NCBI GenBank assembly: GCA_034003325.1
Contig: JAVEYW010000012.1
Coordinates: 82,748 to 146,747, forward strand
Direction of reading: 5' to 3'
Length of the DNA: 64,000 nt
Source of the DNA: Desulfobacterales bacterium
GTDB lineage: Bacteria; Desulfobacterota; Desulfobacteria; Desulfobacterales; JAFDDL01
Shown: positions 17,637 through 25,828 of the stretch, in pieces
Position numbering within the stretch: position 1 is the stretch's first letter
Layout: every line of letters begins with the position of its first letter
Position numbers and translations under genes: made by a program
Notes under the pieces: model-generated
Databases searched by the model: none
The model's input: only the letters and a program-made list of their open reading frames with translations
What the model was told of the DNA's origin: nothing

Positions 17637-18443
17637 ATGGACGAATATTCACACGAAAACAATCCTGAAGCGGCCGAAAAGAAATCCGAAAATAGCGCTT
17701 GTTTTCAAGCCGGTACGCTGATGGATACCTTTTCGTGCCTGGCGGTTCATCGTGAGCAAGATATTTTCTTTCAGATTCGAAAACCCCGGCGGGTTCACTG
17801 GTCCATCGCATGGTCGGATTTAATGATGACTATGTTTATCCTGTTTGCCGTAATGTTCATTTACCAGTCGGCGAACCGGGATCTCCGGTACGGCGGTATA
17901 GAGATAAAGGCGCCGGCAAAAATGTTGACCGGAAAAACGGAAAGCGACCCCGGGAAAGAAGGAGCGCCTGTTGAAACAACCGCGATAAGGATCGAAAAGA
18001 GCAAACCGCGGGAACAGCCGATGGAGGCGTTTCGCCCGGAAACACTGCAGGATATGAATCGAGTGGCGTTGAAAGCAGATCAGGCGGTGCGGATTATTTT
18101 ACCGGCAGATCTGTTATTTGATACGGGCCGGGCTGAATTGAAAACACAGGCTATCCTCTCGTTGCGTGAGATTGGTGACGCAATCGGCAAGACCACTGAT
18201 AGGGTGACTGTTGCCGGGCATACCGATAATGTGCCGATTCATTCGGAACAATTTGCCAGCAACTGGGAGCTTTCGGCCATTAGGGCCTGCAGGGTGGCCC
18301 GTTTTTTGATTGAAGAAATGCAGGTTCCCGCCGAAAGGGTGATTATCAGCGGTTCTTCCTATTTTCAGCCGATCAACCCCAATGATACGATTGAAAACCG
18401 TTCGAAAAATCGGCGCGTTGAAATTATTCTTTCGAAAAAATAG
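17637..18443 (+). CDS. MotB/OmpA-type peptidoglycan-binding stator-like protein
   Basis: A protein of ~268 residues from the ATG at 17637 (an in-frame TTG lies 15 bases earlier). A polar N-terminus precedes a single transmembrane helix (~residues 62-82) that starts with WSDLMMTMFILF; the Asp corresponds to the proton-binding Asp of MotB/ExbD-like proteins. A linker and an OmpA/MotB domain follow (~145-265: LLFDTGRAEL, TVAGHTDNVP, NWELSAIRA, NRSKNRRVEI). It would anchor a proton-driven stator to peptidoglycan. The partner MotA-like gene follows 45 bp later, the reverse of the usual motA-motB order, and no flagellar gene is near. Confidence 0.85.
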   Translation: MDEYSHENNPEAAEKKSENSACFQAGTLMDTFSCLAVHREQDIFFQIRKPRRVHWSIAWSDLMMTMFILFAVMFIYQSANRDLRYGGIEIKAPAKMLTGKTESDPGKEGAPVETTAIRIEKSKPREQPMEAFRPETLQDMNRVALKADQAVRIILPADLLFDTGRAELKTQAILSLREIGDAIGKTTDRVTVAGHTDNVPIHSEQFASNWELSAIRACRVARFLIEEMQVPAERVIISGSSYFQPINPNDTIENRSKNRRVEIILSKK

Positions 18444-18488
18444 CGTTCATCAGCAGAGAATTGCCCCCGTAGCGTTGAGGAAAAATGT

Positions 18489-19397
18489 ATGGATAAGAGA
18501 ATTAAAGAAAAATTGGAAACGGTTAAGGGCGTCATTCAGATTCATCGCAACCTCGTTGGACTGGTGATTTTTTTATTTTTGTTTTTTCTCGGGTTCTTTT
18601 TTCAGGGCCAAGTGGGTTTATATTTTAATTTGGCGGGAATCCTGATTGTTGTCGGCGGAACCATGGGCGCTGCCATGATCAGTTTTCGAATGCAACGGCT
18701 GCTCATCGTTTGGAAGGTCCTGAGGGTTTCTTTTAAATTAAGGGAAAAGGAGCCGGAAGAGATCATAGAGGTTTTGGTTGATTTGTCATTAAAGAGTAAG
18801 CTTAAGGGGCTTTTGTCATTGCAGGAGGACGAGGAAGAGTCGACCGTCCTTTTCTTAAGGCACGCCCTGGGGTTGCTCGTGGACGGGTATGAGGTCGCCC
18901 AGATTCGGGACTTTTTAAACACGGAAATGTATTTTTTTAGAATGCGCCGCCAGGAAATCGAGCGTATCTTGCGAACATTGGCCGAGGTTTGCCCCTCTTT
19001 TGGTTTGGTGGGCAGCGTCGTGGGGCTGATTGGCATGCTGGCGGGAATTGGTGACACGGCGACCATATTGGCCACGATTCCCATTGCGCTTACGTCCACG
19101 CTCTATGGCGTTGTTATAGCGAATTTTTTCTTTTTGCCGATGGCCGCGCATATAAGAGAGAGAACCGATCATGAGCTTTTGTTGCAGAAAATTATTCTTG
19201 AGGGAGTCGTCGCGATCGGCAGCAATTTGCATCCTCGCGCATTGGAAATGAAACTGAAATCGTTTTTAACGCCCTCCCTTCGAAAGGGCAAACTGGTTTC
19301 GCTGGAACGAATCCGGGAACGGTTTCATATCGGCAATGTGGTTCACGTTGATCCTCCCGAGATGCCGGAAATGCCTTCTGAACCGGCGGCAGATTGA
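18489..19397 (+). CDS. MotA/TolQ/ExbB-family proton channel protein
   Basis: A 302-residue membrane protein with GAGG four bases before its ATG. Transmembrane helices lie at about residues 18-35 and 40-62. A large cytoplasmic region follows with KEPEEIIEVLVDLS and RRQEIERILRTLAEVCP, then helices at ~165-190 and ~195-220 with the MotA/TolQ signature FGLVGSVVGLIGMLAGIGD and TSTLYGVVIANFFFLP. The C-terminal tail is basic. It pairs with the preceding OmpA/MotB protein as a two-gene stator-like module, perhaps powering an envelope process such as gliding or energised secretion rather than flagella. Confidence 0.88.
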   Translation: MDKRIKEKLETVKGVIQIHRNLVGLVIFLFLFFLGFFFQGQVGLYFNLAGILIVVGGTMGAAMISFRMQRLLIVWKVLRVSFKLREKEPEEIIEVLVDLSLKSKLKGLLSLQEDEEESTVLFLRHALGLLVDGYEVAQIRDFLNTEMYFFRMRRQEIERILRTLAEVCPSFGLVGSVVGLIGMLAGIGDTATILATIPIALTSTLYGVVIANFFFLPMAAHIRERTDHELLLQKIILEGVVAIGSNLHPRALEMKLKSFLTPSLRKGKLVSLERIRERFHIGNVVHVDPPEMPEMPSEPAAD

Positions 19398-19401
19398 CCA
19401 T

Positions 19402-19448
19402 AAATAGCCCTGGCTGCCGAAAGATTAAATAGGTAGCCAGGGCTATTT
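19402..19448. terminator. Bidirectional rho-independent terminator
   Basis: A near-perfect inverted repeat, AAATAGCCCTGGCTGCC and GGTAGCCAGGGCTATTT, flanks a 13-base loop and has A/T tails on both sides. It sits just after the MotA-like stop and before the convergent ABM gene, so it can serve both units. Confidence 0.85.
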
Positions 19449-19541
19449 ATTTGGCAAAGTCACTATCGACCCGGATAGTGATTCGTTGGTGCCCATTGGA
19501 TTATTGATGAAACGGCATGTGAGTATCTAACGATAGGTGGT

Positions 19542-19838
19542 TCATTCAGTAAACCCGGAATAAAAAGCTTCATAGAGCGTTTCGCCGCCTAAAAGGTCAT
19601 CAATTTTTCCATGTGTTTTTTGGCGATCGGGGCTTTTAAGCCAATTTTCCCAATCTGCAATGGATTGCCATGTGCTGATAACCAAAAACTCCTCTGGATC
19701 ATCGCAGTTTCTCAGGGTTTCACCTGATATGTATCCTGCCTGAGCCGTTGCCATCTGTCGCATTTTCTTAAAAAGCGGCAGCATTTTTCGCGCCTTGCTT
19801 TCCGGAACCCTTCTTCTAATCAGAATTCTCACCGCCAT
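19542..19838 (-). CDS. Antibiotic biosynthesis monooxygenase (ABM)-domain small protein
   Basis: A 98-residue protein with the dimeric alpha/beta-barrel ABM pattern: ILIRRRVPESK strand, helix LPLFKKMRQMATAQAGYISGETL, then EFLVISTWQSIADWENW and a closing helix/strand. Such proteins range from quinol monooxygenases to heme-degrading enzymes and to non-catalytic members; the sequence does not decide. It is a lone gene between the terminator and the U32 peptidase, which it follows on the same strand. Confidence 0.75.
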   Translation of the reverse strand: MAVRILIRRRVPESKARKMLPLFKKMRQMATAQAGYISGETLRNCDDPEEFLVISTWQSIADWENWLKSPDRQKTHGKIDDLLGGETLYEAFYSGFTE

Positions 19839-20047
19839 ACTTGTCTTCCTTCATTAATCGTTTGAGCCATATGAACGAGATCAGGTGTAAAGGGGATTAA
19901 GTGTCATATGCAAACATAATATGCCAATTTGTTCCGGTCAACAAGCGTATTGTTATGATTATCTATTTTCTAAATAAATTTAGATAATAACATTTAGGAC
20001 CGAATATCGGCGGTATATTTTGGATTGCGCACCAGACGTTATATTGC

Positions 20048-21943
20048 TCACTGCGTGTTTTCCATCACCACGAACATTTTGCACTGTTGGCAGTCAAAAT
20101 CGAGCCGATAAGCATGATGCCCGTCGGTGATTCGCAAGGGCGCCTTGAGTACAAGCGTTTTTTTGCCGGACTTCGGACAAGCGCCCAGTTGGTGGCGAAT
20201 GCAATATCGCGTGGTCATAACCGTTTTTCCGGTTGTATTGGAAAGGGTTTCAAATGCGGGTTCGCGAAGTTGCGCGCCGTGGCGTTCGTAAAAGCGCCGG
20301 GCATACTCATTCAGAACATTGGCCTGAAAGTCCAATATTTTTTCCGGGTAGGCAACGGTGTTGGGTGTCAGCCGAAGGGTGTGACGCGGGTAATGTCGAG
20401 GCCGGATTTGAGTGAGCGCTTCAAGGACATGGCGTCTGATGCCGTTGAGGGTGCTCAAAGGGAGAAATCCCGGCGCTTCGGGATAAATCGTTATTTCCGT
20501 TACATGATAGGGGCTATTGCCCGTGCTGGTCAGCTGTGTCTGAATTTGTGCGCGTGCTCGGACCGGGTCGCGGGCAGGTTCAAATAAAGCGGCCATGACG
20601 TGATCGGCCCGGTTGCCGTCTTCATCCTTAACCAGAAGATGGATATGGGTATTATTCTGAATAAAATTCATTTCTATACCGATACGTCGTGCCCCGGAAT
20701 CTTTTTTCAGCATGCGGGAAAAAGCGTGGTCATGGTTGCGATACAACCGGGTGCCGATTGACAAGCCTTTCATGGTATTGGGATAAACGGTTTCTTTTAT
20801 GATTCGGTCGACCCGGAATCCTGCCAGGGTGTTTTCCTTTGTAAAGAAACAAAGACCGTCCCCGTTGGTGAGGTCGGCATTTTGGATGCGAAATGAATCC
20901 TTTCTTACCGCGCTGATAATCCCCAAGAATTGCCCGATAGATTTTTGCGTATCCATTGAGGCGATCTTTTCTTTTCGACCGAAAAGAAAGTAGTTTGTGT
21001 AGCCACGATTAAAGGTTTTTTCGGGGTCCGCTGAAAACGTAAAGGTACTGACTCCGGCGCTGGCGCGGCGATATGCCGGGTGCGTGTCGATAAACCGATC
21101 GATGGCTATCCGGTAGGCGGCTGTGATGTTTTTGACGTAATCGATGTCCTTGTAACGGCCTTCGATTTTAAACGAGGTTACACCGGCCGCAGCCAGATCG
21201 GAAATGGCAGTGATGAGATTAAGATCTTTCAGGGATAAAAGGAATTTGTCCCGTAACACAACAGTGCCGTCGCCATCGGTCAGCGTGTAACGGGAACGAC
21301 ATGGCTGCGCGCAGACGCCGCGGTTGCCGCTTCTTTGGGCGATGGCCTGGCTCATATAGCATTGGCCGCTATAGGAAACACACAGCGCTCCGTGCACAAA
21401 GGCTTCCAGTTCCCCACGGGTTTGGTTTCGAATCTCCGCCATTTCCGTTAAAGACAATTCCCGCGCGAGGATGACGCGTTTAAACCCCACGTCTTCAAGA
21501 AATTTTACCTTTTCCGGTGTATGGTTATGCATCTGGGTACTGGCGATCAGCGGAATGGGGGGCAGGTCCAGCTCCAGGAGGCCGGCATCTTGAAGAATCA
21601 ACCCGTCAGCGCCGATATTGAAAACCGAGTGAATGATTTGCAGTGCTTCCGGCATTTCCTGGTCTGTCAGAATCGTATTGAGCGCTACATATACCCGGGC
21701 ATAGAACATGTGTGCATAACGGACTAATTCCGTGATTTCCGAAATAGTGTTGCCGGCTCCGGCCCTGGCACCGAATTTGGGAGCGCCGATATACACAGCA
21801 TCGGCTCCGTGATCAATGGCAGCTATTCCGATTTGAACGTTGCCGGCCGGCGCCAGAAGTTCAAGCGGTATTTGAGCGGCGCCGGGTTTTTCTATTCGGG
21901 ATACCAGCGCATGGCCATCGTTTGGTTGTTTAATCATCTTCAT
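20048..21943 (-). CDS. Peptidase U32 family protein (RlhA/YegQ-like)
   Basis: A 631-residue protein. The TIM-barrel-like N-terminal half has LELLAPAGNVQIGIAAIDHGADAVYIG (~30-56) and the U32 signature ELEAFVHGALCVSYSGQCYMS (~180-200), followed by RGVCAQPCRSRY with the conserved cysteines. The C-terminal half matches the collagenase-associated extension, with CPKSGKKTLVLK and DCQQCKMFVV at the end, a further Cys set that may bind Fe-S or Zn. Relatives act in tRNA/rRNA hydroxylation (TrhP, RlhA) or ubiquinone hydroxylation. A housekeeping RNA-modification role is most likely; protease activity is poorly supported for the family. Confidence 0.88.
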   Translation of the reverse strand: MKMIKQPNDGHALVSRIEKPGAAQIPLELLAPAGNVQIGIAAIDHGADAVYIGAPKFGARAGAGNTISEITELVRYAHMFYARVYVALNTILTDQEMPEALQIIHSVFNIGADGLILQDAGLLELDLPPIPLIASTQMHNHTPEKVKFLEDVGFKRVILARELSLTEMAEIRNQTRGELEAFVHGALCVSYSGQCYMSQAIAQRSGNRGVCAQPCRSRYTLTDGDGTVVLRDKFLLSLKDLNLITAISDLAAAGVTSFKIEGRYKDIDYVKNITAAYRIAIDRFIDTHPAYRRASAGVSTFTFSADPEKTFNRGYTNYFLFGRKEKIASMDTQKSIGQFLGIISAVRKDSFRIQNADLTNGDGLCFFTKENTLAGFRVDRIIKETVYPNTMKGLSIGTRLYRNHDHAFSRMLKKDSGARRIGIEMNFIQNNTHIHLLVKDEDGNRADHVMAALFEPARDPVRARAQIQTQLTSTGNSPYHVTEITIYPEAPGFLPLSTLNGIRRHVLEALTQIRPRHYPRHTLRLTPNTVAYPEKILDFQANVLNEYARRFYERHGAQLREPAFETLSNTTGKTVMTTRYCIRHQLGACPKSGKKTLVLKAPLRITDGHHAYRLDFDCQQCKMFVVMENTQ

Positions 21944-22180
21944 TGTGCTGCCAAAAGTCTGCGCCTACGGTTCGTTGCGCCTCACGGTATTCGGTTGGGT
22001 GCTGAACTTATCGAAAATTGCCGGCTCATTACCCTTTCCAACCCGACTATAAATGCAGGAGCCCCTTGTTTGTCAACGATTAGTTCGGCGGTTAACGGTT
22101 TGGGGGTGCGGCTCAGGGGAGCATAATCGGTTGCCTGTTCAGCCTTTGGATTGCCTGTTGCGAGTGATTTTTTTCTTTGA

Positions 22181-23377
22181 TTGGAGGATTCGCTCCAGAT
22201 TCTGTCTCATGCTTATGTAAGTAAATTATATTTAACGGTTGCGTTTATGGCGCTTTTGCGCATTAAAAGCCCGGAACAACTCAAGGCGAAATCGCCTGGA
22301 GAGCTTGGTATTATTCTGGGTCTCGATCGTATTCCGGAAGTAAAGACCCTGCGCCGGAAACTCACAGAGATGGGGCAAAACGGTAAATCGTTGGAGTTTA
22401 TGACGGAGTTGACCCGACGGTGGTGCGATGATGATCTTGATGCCATCGGCTTTGTGTATATCGACGGTCACGTCAGGCGCTACAATGGCCGTAAGCACAA
22501 GCTGCCTAAAACGCATGTAGCCCGCCGACGGCTTTGCATGCCGGCTGCCACTGATTTTTGGGTCAACGATGCCGACCGCAAACCGCTTTTTGTCTTTACC
22601 GCGGAGGTAAACGACAGCCTGCTGTCGATGGTAAATGGCCAGATAATCCCGTATATGAAAAAGCTGGCCGGTGAAAGGCGGATTACGCTCATTTTCGATA
22701 GAGAGGGCTGGAGCCCAAAGAATTTTGCCGAATGGTTTAAAGCTGGCGTGGATGTGATTACTTACCGCAAGGGCAAGTATGAACCCTGGCCTGAGGACTG
22801 CTTCATTGAAGCTCAAGGCCGGCTTTCCGGAAAGCCCATTACCTATCGTTTGGCAGAGAGGAGCGTTCTTGTGAGCAAATCGTTCTGGATGCGCGAAGTT
22901 TGACGCCTTTGTGATTCCGGCCACAAGACATCGGTTATGACCCCCTGGCAGGATCTGAGCGTCGAGCAGATTGCCGCAGCTTGTTTTCCCGATGGAGTCA
23001 GGAGAATTTTTTCCGGTACATGCGTAATGAATATAGCCTGGATCATCTCATCACCTACGATGTTGAAGAAGCCGACGGTGATCGCCTGGTGCCTTGTCCG
23101 CGATACAAGGAGAAAGCAAATTTCCCGCGCACGCGATGAAGGCCGTGCTTTTTTGAAAGGCCTATTTGAACGACCTGCGGACATCCTGCCCGATAAGATG
23201 GCCGAAATCATATCGGTCAATTTTCATCCGATGGCCAATCCGCGGTTTAATAGGGCACTAAACGAACTGTGCGAGATGATGAATCAAGAAGAATTTCTGT
23301 TTCCACAGACCCGGCTAAAAATTGTCTTTGGCGCTATGGCCGTTGCATCTGGAATTGCGCCATATCAGGAGTTCTGA
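22181..23377 (+). pseudogene. DDE-type transposase, frameshifted and truncated
   Basis: The first frame (to 22903) encodes a transposase-like stretch with the motif VYIDGHVRRYNGRKHKLPKT, then VFTAEVNDSLL, LIFDREGWSPKNF and VDVITYRKGKYEPW, the catalytic region of a DDE transposase. Reading continues past 22903 only with two frame changes: one right after FWMREV, and another near 22985, where CFSRWSQENFFRYMRNEYSLDH appears in a different frame. The last part (to 23377) returns to the frame of the 22937 ORF. The N-terminus also looks missing. It marks the boundary between the GC-rich and AT-rich parts of the window. Confidence 0.8.
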
Positions 23378-23523
23378 ATTTGAATTCGTCAAATTTTAAA
23401 GATGGGTGAAATGGATGAATTCGTATTTTTTCAAATTGGGGGAAACCAAAGTAAATTGGATAGATACTTGAATATTTTTGTAGATTCAGAACAGAAAATT
23501 GAAAAAAAAATTGCTAAAAAAAC
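23378..23523. other. AT-rich non-coding boundary segment
   Basis: First stretch of low-GC DNA after the broken transposase. Together with the promoter that follows it makes a ~315-bp gap upstream of the acyl-CoA dehydrogenase. No ORF of interest is seen. Confidence 0.4.
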
Positions 23524-23569
23524 TTGACATGAGAAAGGTGCTTCCTATATATTTGAACAAACGTTTGGT
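23524..23569 (+). promoter_or_regulatory. Sigma70-like promoter with putative TetR-type operator, copy 1
   Basis: TTGACA at 23524-23529 is followed after 16 bases by TATATA. Then comes the near-palindrome ACAAACGTTTGGT at 23557-23569, overlapping the expected transcription start. The same operator, in the same position after a TTGACA box, occurs at 31854 before the acyl-CoA ligase gene. A TetR-family regulator is encoded at 58.7 kb and is the obvious candidate ligand. Downstream lies the acyl-CoA dehydrogenase gene. Confidence 0.65.
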
Positions 23570-23692
23570 AAAAATTATAACCTTCCATCATTATTATATG
23601 TTATGTATCCTATTTACAAGAAAATCGCTTTAAATAATCAATGAAAAGAAACTTACGCATTTTATATTAACGGGTTCGGAAAGGGAGTGGCC

Positions 23693-24835
23693 ATGTATCT
23701 TAATGAATTATCAAAAGAACAGAACATGATATTAAGATCTGTTAAAAAGATCGCATCCGAAAAAATTAAAGAAAGTGCAGCAGAAGCTGATGAATGTGCA
23801 CAATTTCCTAATGATATCTGGAATCTTCTAAAAGAAGCGGATATATTTTCAATGTTTTTCCCCGAGGAATATGGGGGGACGAATTTAGATTTTCATACCT
23901 GTTGTTTGGTCATTGAAGAATTATCCAAAGTGGATATAAATTCCGCAATGATGCCATTAACCCAGGAATTAGCGGCTTTGCCGATTATAGTGGGTAATAA
24001 TGAAAATTTAAAAAAAAAATATATTCCAAAACTGGCGAGTGGTGAATGGCATGCTGCTTTTGCCGCCACAGAACCTGAGGCTGGAAGTGATCTGGGTTCC
24101 GTCTCTACATGCGCAGTGTTAAAAGGTGATAAATTTCATTTAGACGGTATTAAGCATTATATTTCTTATGCTGATAATGCTGATATTTTAACGGTTTTTG
24201 CAAAAACGAATCCAGAAGCAGGAGCTGAGGGGCTCAGCTGTTTTGTCGTAGAAAAAAACGCTCCTGGATTAACCATTGGTAAAAAAGAAAAAAAGATAAG
24301 TGTTCGTGGAGCTGCAGCTTGCGAAGTTTTATTCAGAGATTGTCAGATACCAAAAGAGAATTTAATCAGCGGCGAAGGCCAGACTGTTAAAAATTTGATG
24401 AACTTATTAAATTTAACTAGACCCCTGATTGCAGCATGCGCTGTTGGATTAGCGCAAGGTGCCTTTGATTATGCGTTGAAATATTCTACCGGCAGAATTC
24501 AGTTCGGGAAACCCATATGTAAGTTTCAGGGGATCCAATTTATGTTGGCCGATATGGCAATGGAAATAGAGGCAGCTAGACATTTGACCTATTATGCCGC
24601 TTCACAGGTGGAAAAGAAATCTTCCGGCATCCCTAAGTTTTCAGCTATGGCAAAATGCTTTGCTTCTGATGTCGCGATGAAAGTAACGACAAATGCTGTT
24701 CAAATTTTAGGAGGCGCAGGGCTAATGTGTGACCATCCCGTCGAAAGGATGATGAGGGATGCCAAGCAGCTTCAAATTGTTGAAGGAACAAATCAGGTCA
24801 TGAGATCTGTTATCGCCGGCAAGTTGTTGAGGTGA
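23693..24835 (+). CDS. Acyl-CoA dehydrogenase
   Basis: A 380-residue FAD enzyme. The ATG at 23693 has AAGGGAG 6 bases upstream; an in-frame GTG lies 6 bases before it. The N-terminal helical domain (~1-115), the beta domain with AAFAATEPEAGSD (~125) and the C-terminal domain with GRIQFGKPICKFQGIQ (~265) and QIVEGTNQVMRS are typical. The Glu in VEGTNQ is at the usual catalytic-base position. It introduces an alpha,beta double bond into an acyl-CoA. It is the first gene behind the operator-bearing promoter and so likely part of the same catabolic regulon as the ligase block. Confidence 0.9.
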   Translation: MYLNELSKEQNMILRSVKKIASEKIKESAAEADECAQFPNDIWNLLKEADIFSMFFPEEYGGTNLDFHTCCLVIEELSKVDINSAMMPLTQELAALPIIVGNNENLKKKYIPKLASGEWHAAFAATEPEAGSDLGSVSTCAVLKGDKFHLDGIKHYISYADNADILTVFAKTNPEAGAEGLSCFVVEKNAPGLTIGKKEKKISVRGAAACEVLFRDCQIPKENLISGEGQTVKNLMNLLNLTRPLIAACAVGLAQGAFDYALKYSTGRIQFGKPICKFQGIQFMLADMAMEIEAARHLTYYAASQVEKKSSGIPKFSAMAKCFASDVAMKVTTNAVQILGGAGLMCDHPVERMMRDAKQLQIVEGTNQVMRSVIAGKLLR

Positions 24836-24922
24836 TAACACGCACTAACCGGCCTTTTAAATTTATATTGTATATTATAATTTTTAAAACCTATAATTTA
24901 AACCCTTTGCAAGGAGATAGTT

Positions 24923-25681
24923 ATGAAAGACAAATTGTCACCCGTGGCTTTTCCAACAACACCAGAAGAAGAATTTAGGTGGGGTTTTGATGTTCATCGG
25001 CCAAACAGCACGCCCATGGCGTGGATTTTAGATTGGAAATCGGCAAGCGCAGGATTTGGATTGTCCAGAGAAAGGCTGATGGAGGTAGTTGAGTTCAGGA
25101 CGGGAGAAGATCTGTCCAGTCTTACAATCGATGATGTCTTAGCCGGGCATTCCTATATGTTTAAAATGCACTGGCACACATTGTATAATGCCATCGCCAA
25201 AATAGGTGACCAGGAAATGGCGAGAAAGGTCGCCCACGAAATCGGTTACAATCTGGGTGCCAGAGGATGGGAACTGCTTCAGAAAAAATTTGGATCCCCC
25301 GTTCCCTTGGAAAGAATAGTGTGGTACCAGGATATTGCACATTTGCTGTATGGACCTGATACCCATGCATATTCTTGGTGCGATGATCAGAAAAGCGTTT
25401 GCTGCAGGTTGGGATGTCTTTTCTGGCCCCCTTTAAGTATGCCTGGAAATGCCTTTTATTGCAGAAGGTTTGATAATGCATACATTGAGGCCTATATGGA
25501 TGTCGAACCGGGTTTGTACTGTGTGAGAGTCCCAGATTTGGGCGATGACTGCTCAGGGAAAAGATGTATTCATATGTGGACATATGACAAGAAAGTAATT
25601 GAAGATTTACCTGATAAGCTGAAAAACAATATTCCTGATACCACAAAGGCTGTCCTGAAGAGAAAGGGTGTTACGTTGTAG
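24923..25681 (+). CDS. Unrecognised Cys-containing protein, possibly L-2-amino-thiazoline-4-carboxylate hydrolase-like
   Basis: A 252-residue soluble protein with a strong AAGGAG site. The N-terminus has a helical region (TPEEEFRWGFDVHRPNSTP). A segment HWHTLYNAIAKIGDQEMARKVAHEIGYNLG suggests a helical sensor or hydrolase fold. The C-terminal third is Cys-rich (CDDQKSVCCRLGCLFWPP, then DDCSGKRC), possibly binding metal. It vaguely recalls ATC-hydrolase-family proteins and 4-vinyl-reductase-like sensors, but I cannot confirm either. It lies 87 bp after the acyl-CoA dehydrogenase and is probably cotranscribed, so a role in the same pathway is likely. Confidence 0.6.
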   Translation: MKDKLSPVAFPTTPEEEFRWGFDVHRPNSTPMAWILDWKSASAGFGLSRERLMEVVEFRTGEDLSSLTIDDVLAGHSYMFKMHWHTLYNAIAKIGDQEMARKVAHEIGYNLGARGWELLQKKFGSPVPLERIVWYQDIAHLLYGPDTHAYSWCDDQKSVCCRLGCLFWPPLSMPGNAFYCRRFDNAYIEAYMDVEPGLYCVRVPDLGDDCSGKRCIHMWTYDKKVIEDLPDKLKNNIPDTTKAVLKRKGVTL

Positions 25682-25724
25682 ATAGTCATGCGGATTTTGG
25701 GTTTGTTAATGATTTACTAAATTA

Positions 25725-25753
25725 ATGGGGAGAGAAAAAATTTCTTTCCCCAT
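25725..25753 (+). terminator. Hairpin after the 24.9-kb gene
   Basis: ATGGGGAGAGAAA and TTTCTTTCCCCAT form an imperfect stem about 45 bases past the stop codon. No long T-tract follows, so its efficiency is doubtful. Confidence 0.4.
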
Positions 25754-25775
25754 CAATCTTGTAAGTAAATTATTG

Positions 25776-25790
25776 CACTGCTGTCCAAAA
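25776..25790. other. Orphan IS4-like end (15 bp)
   Basis: CACTGCTGTCCAAAA is identical to the left terminus of the IS4-family element at 52834. No transposase of that type is next to it. It is probably a scar of a lost or recombined IS copy. Confidence 0.45.
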
Positions 25791-25828
25791 CAATTTGAAT
25801 TTTGATATTCTGAAACAATAATATCAAT

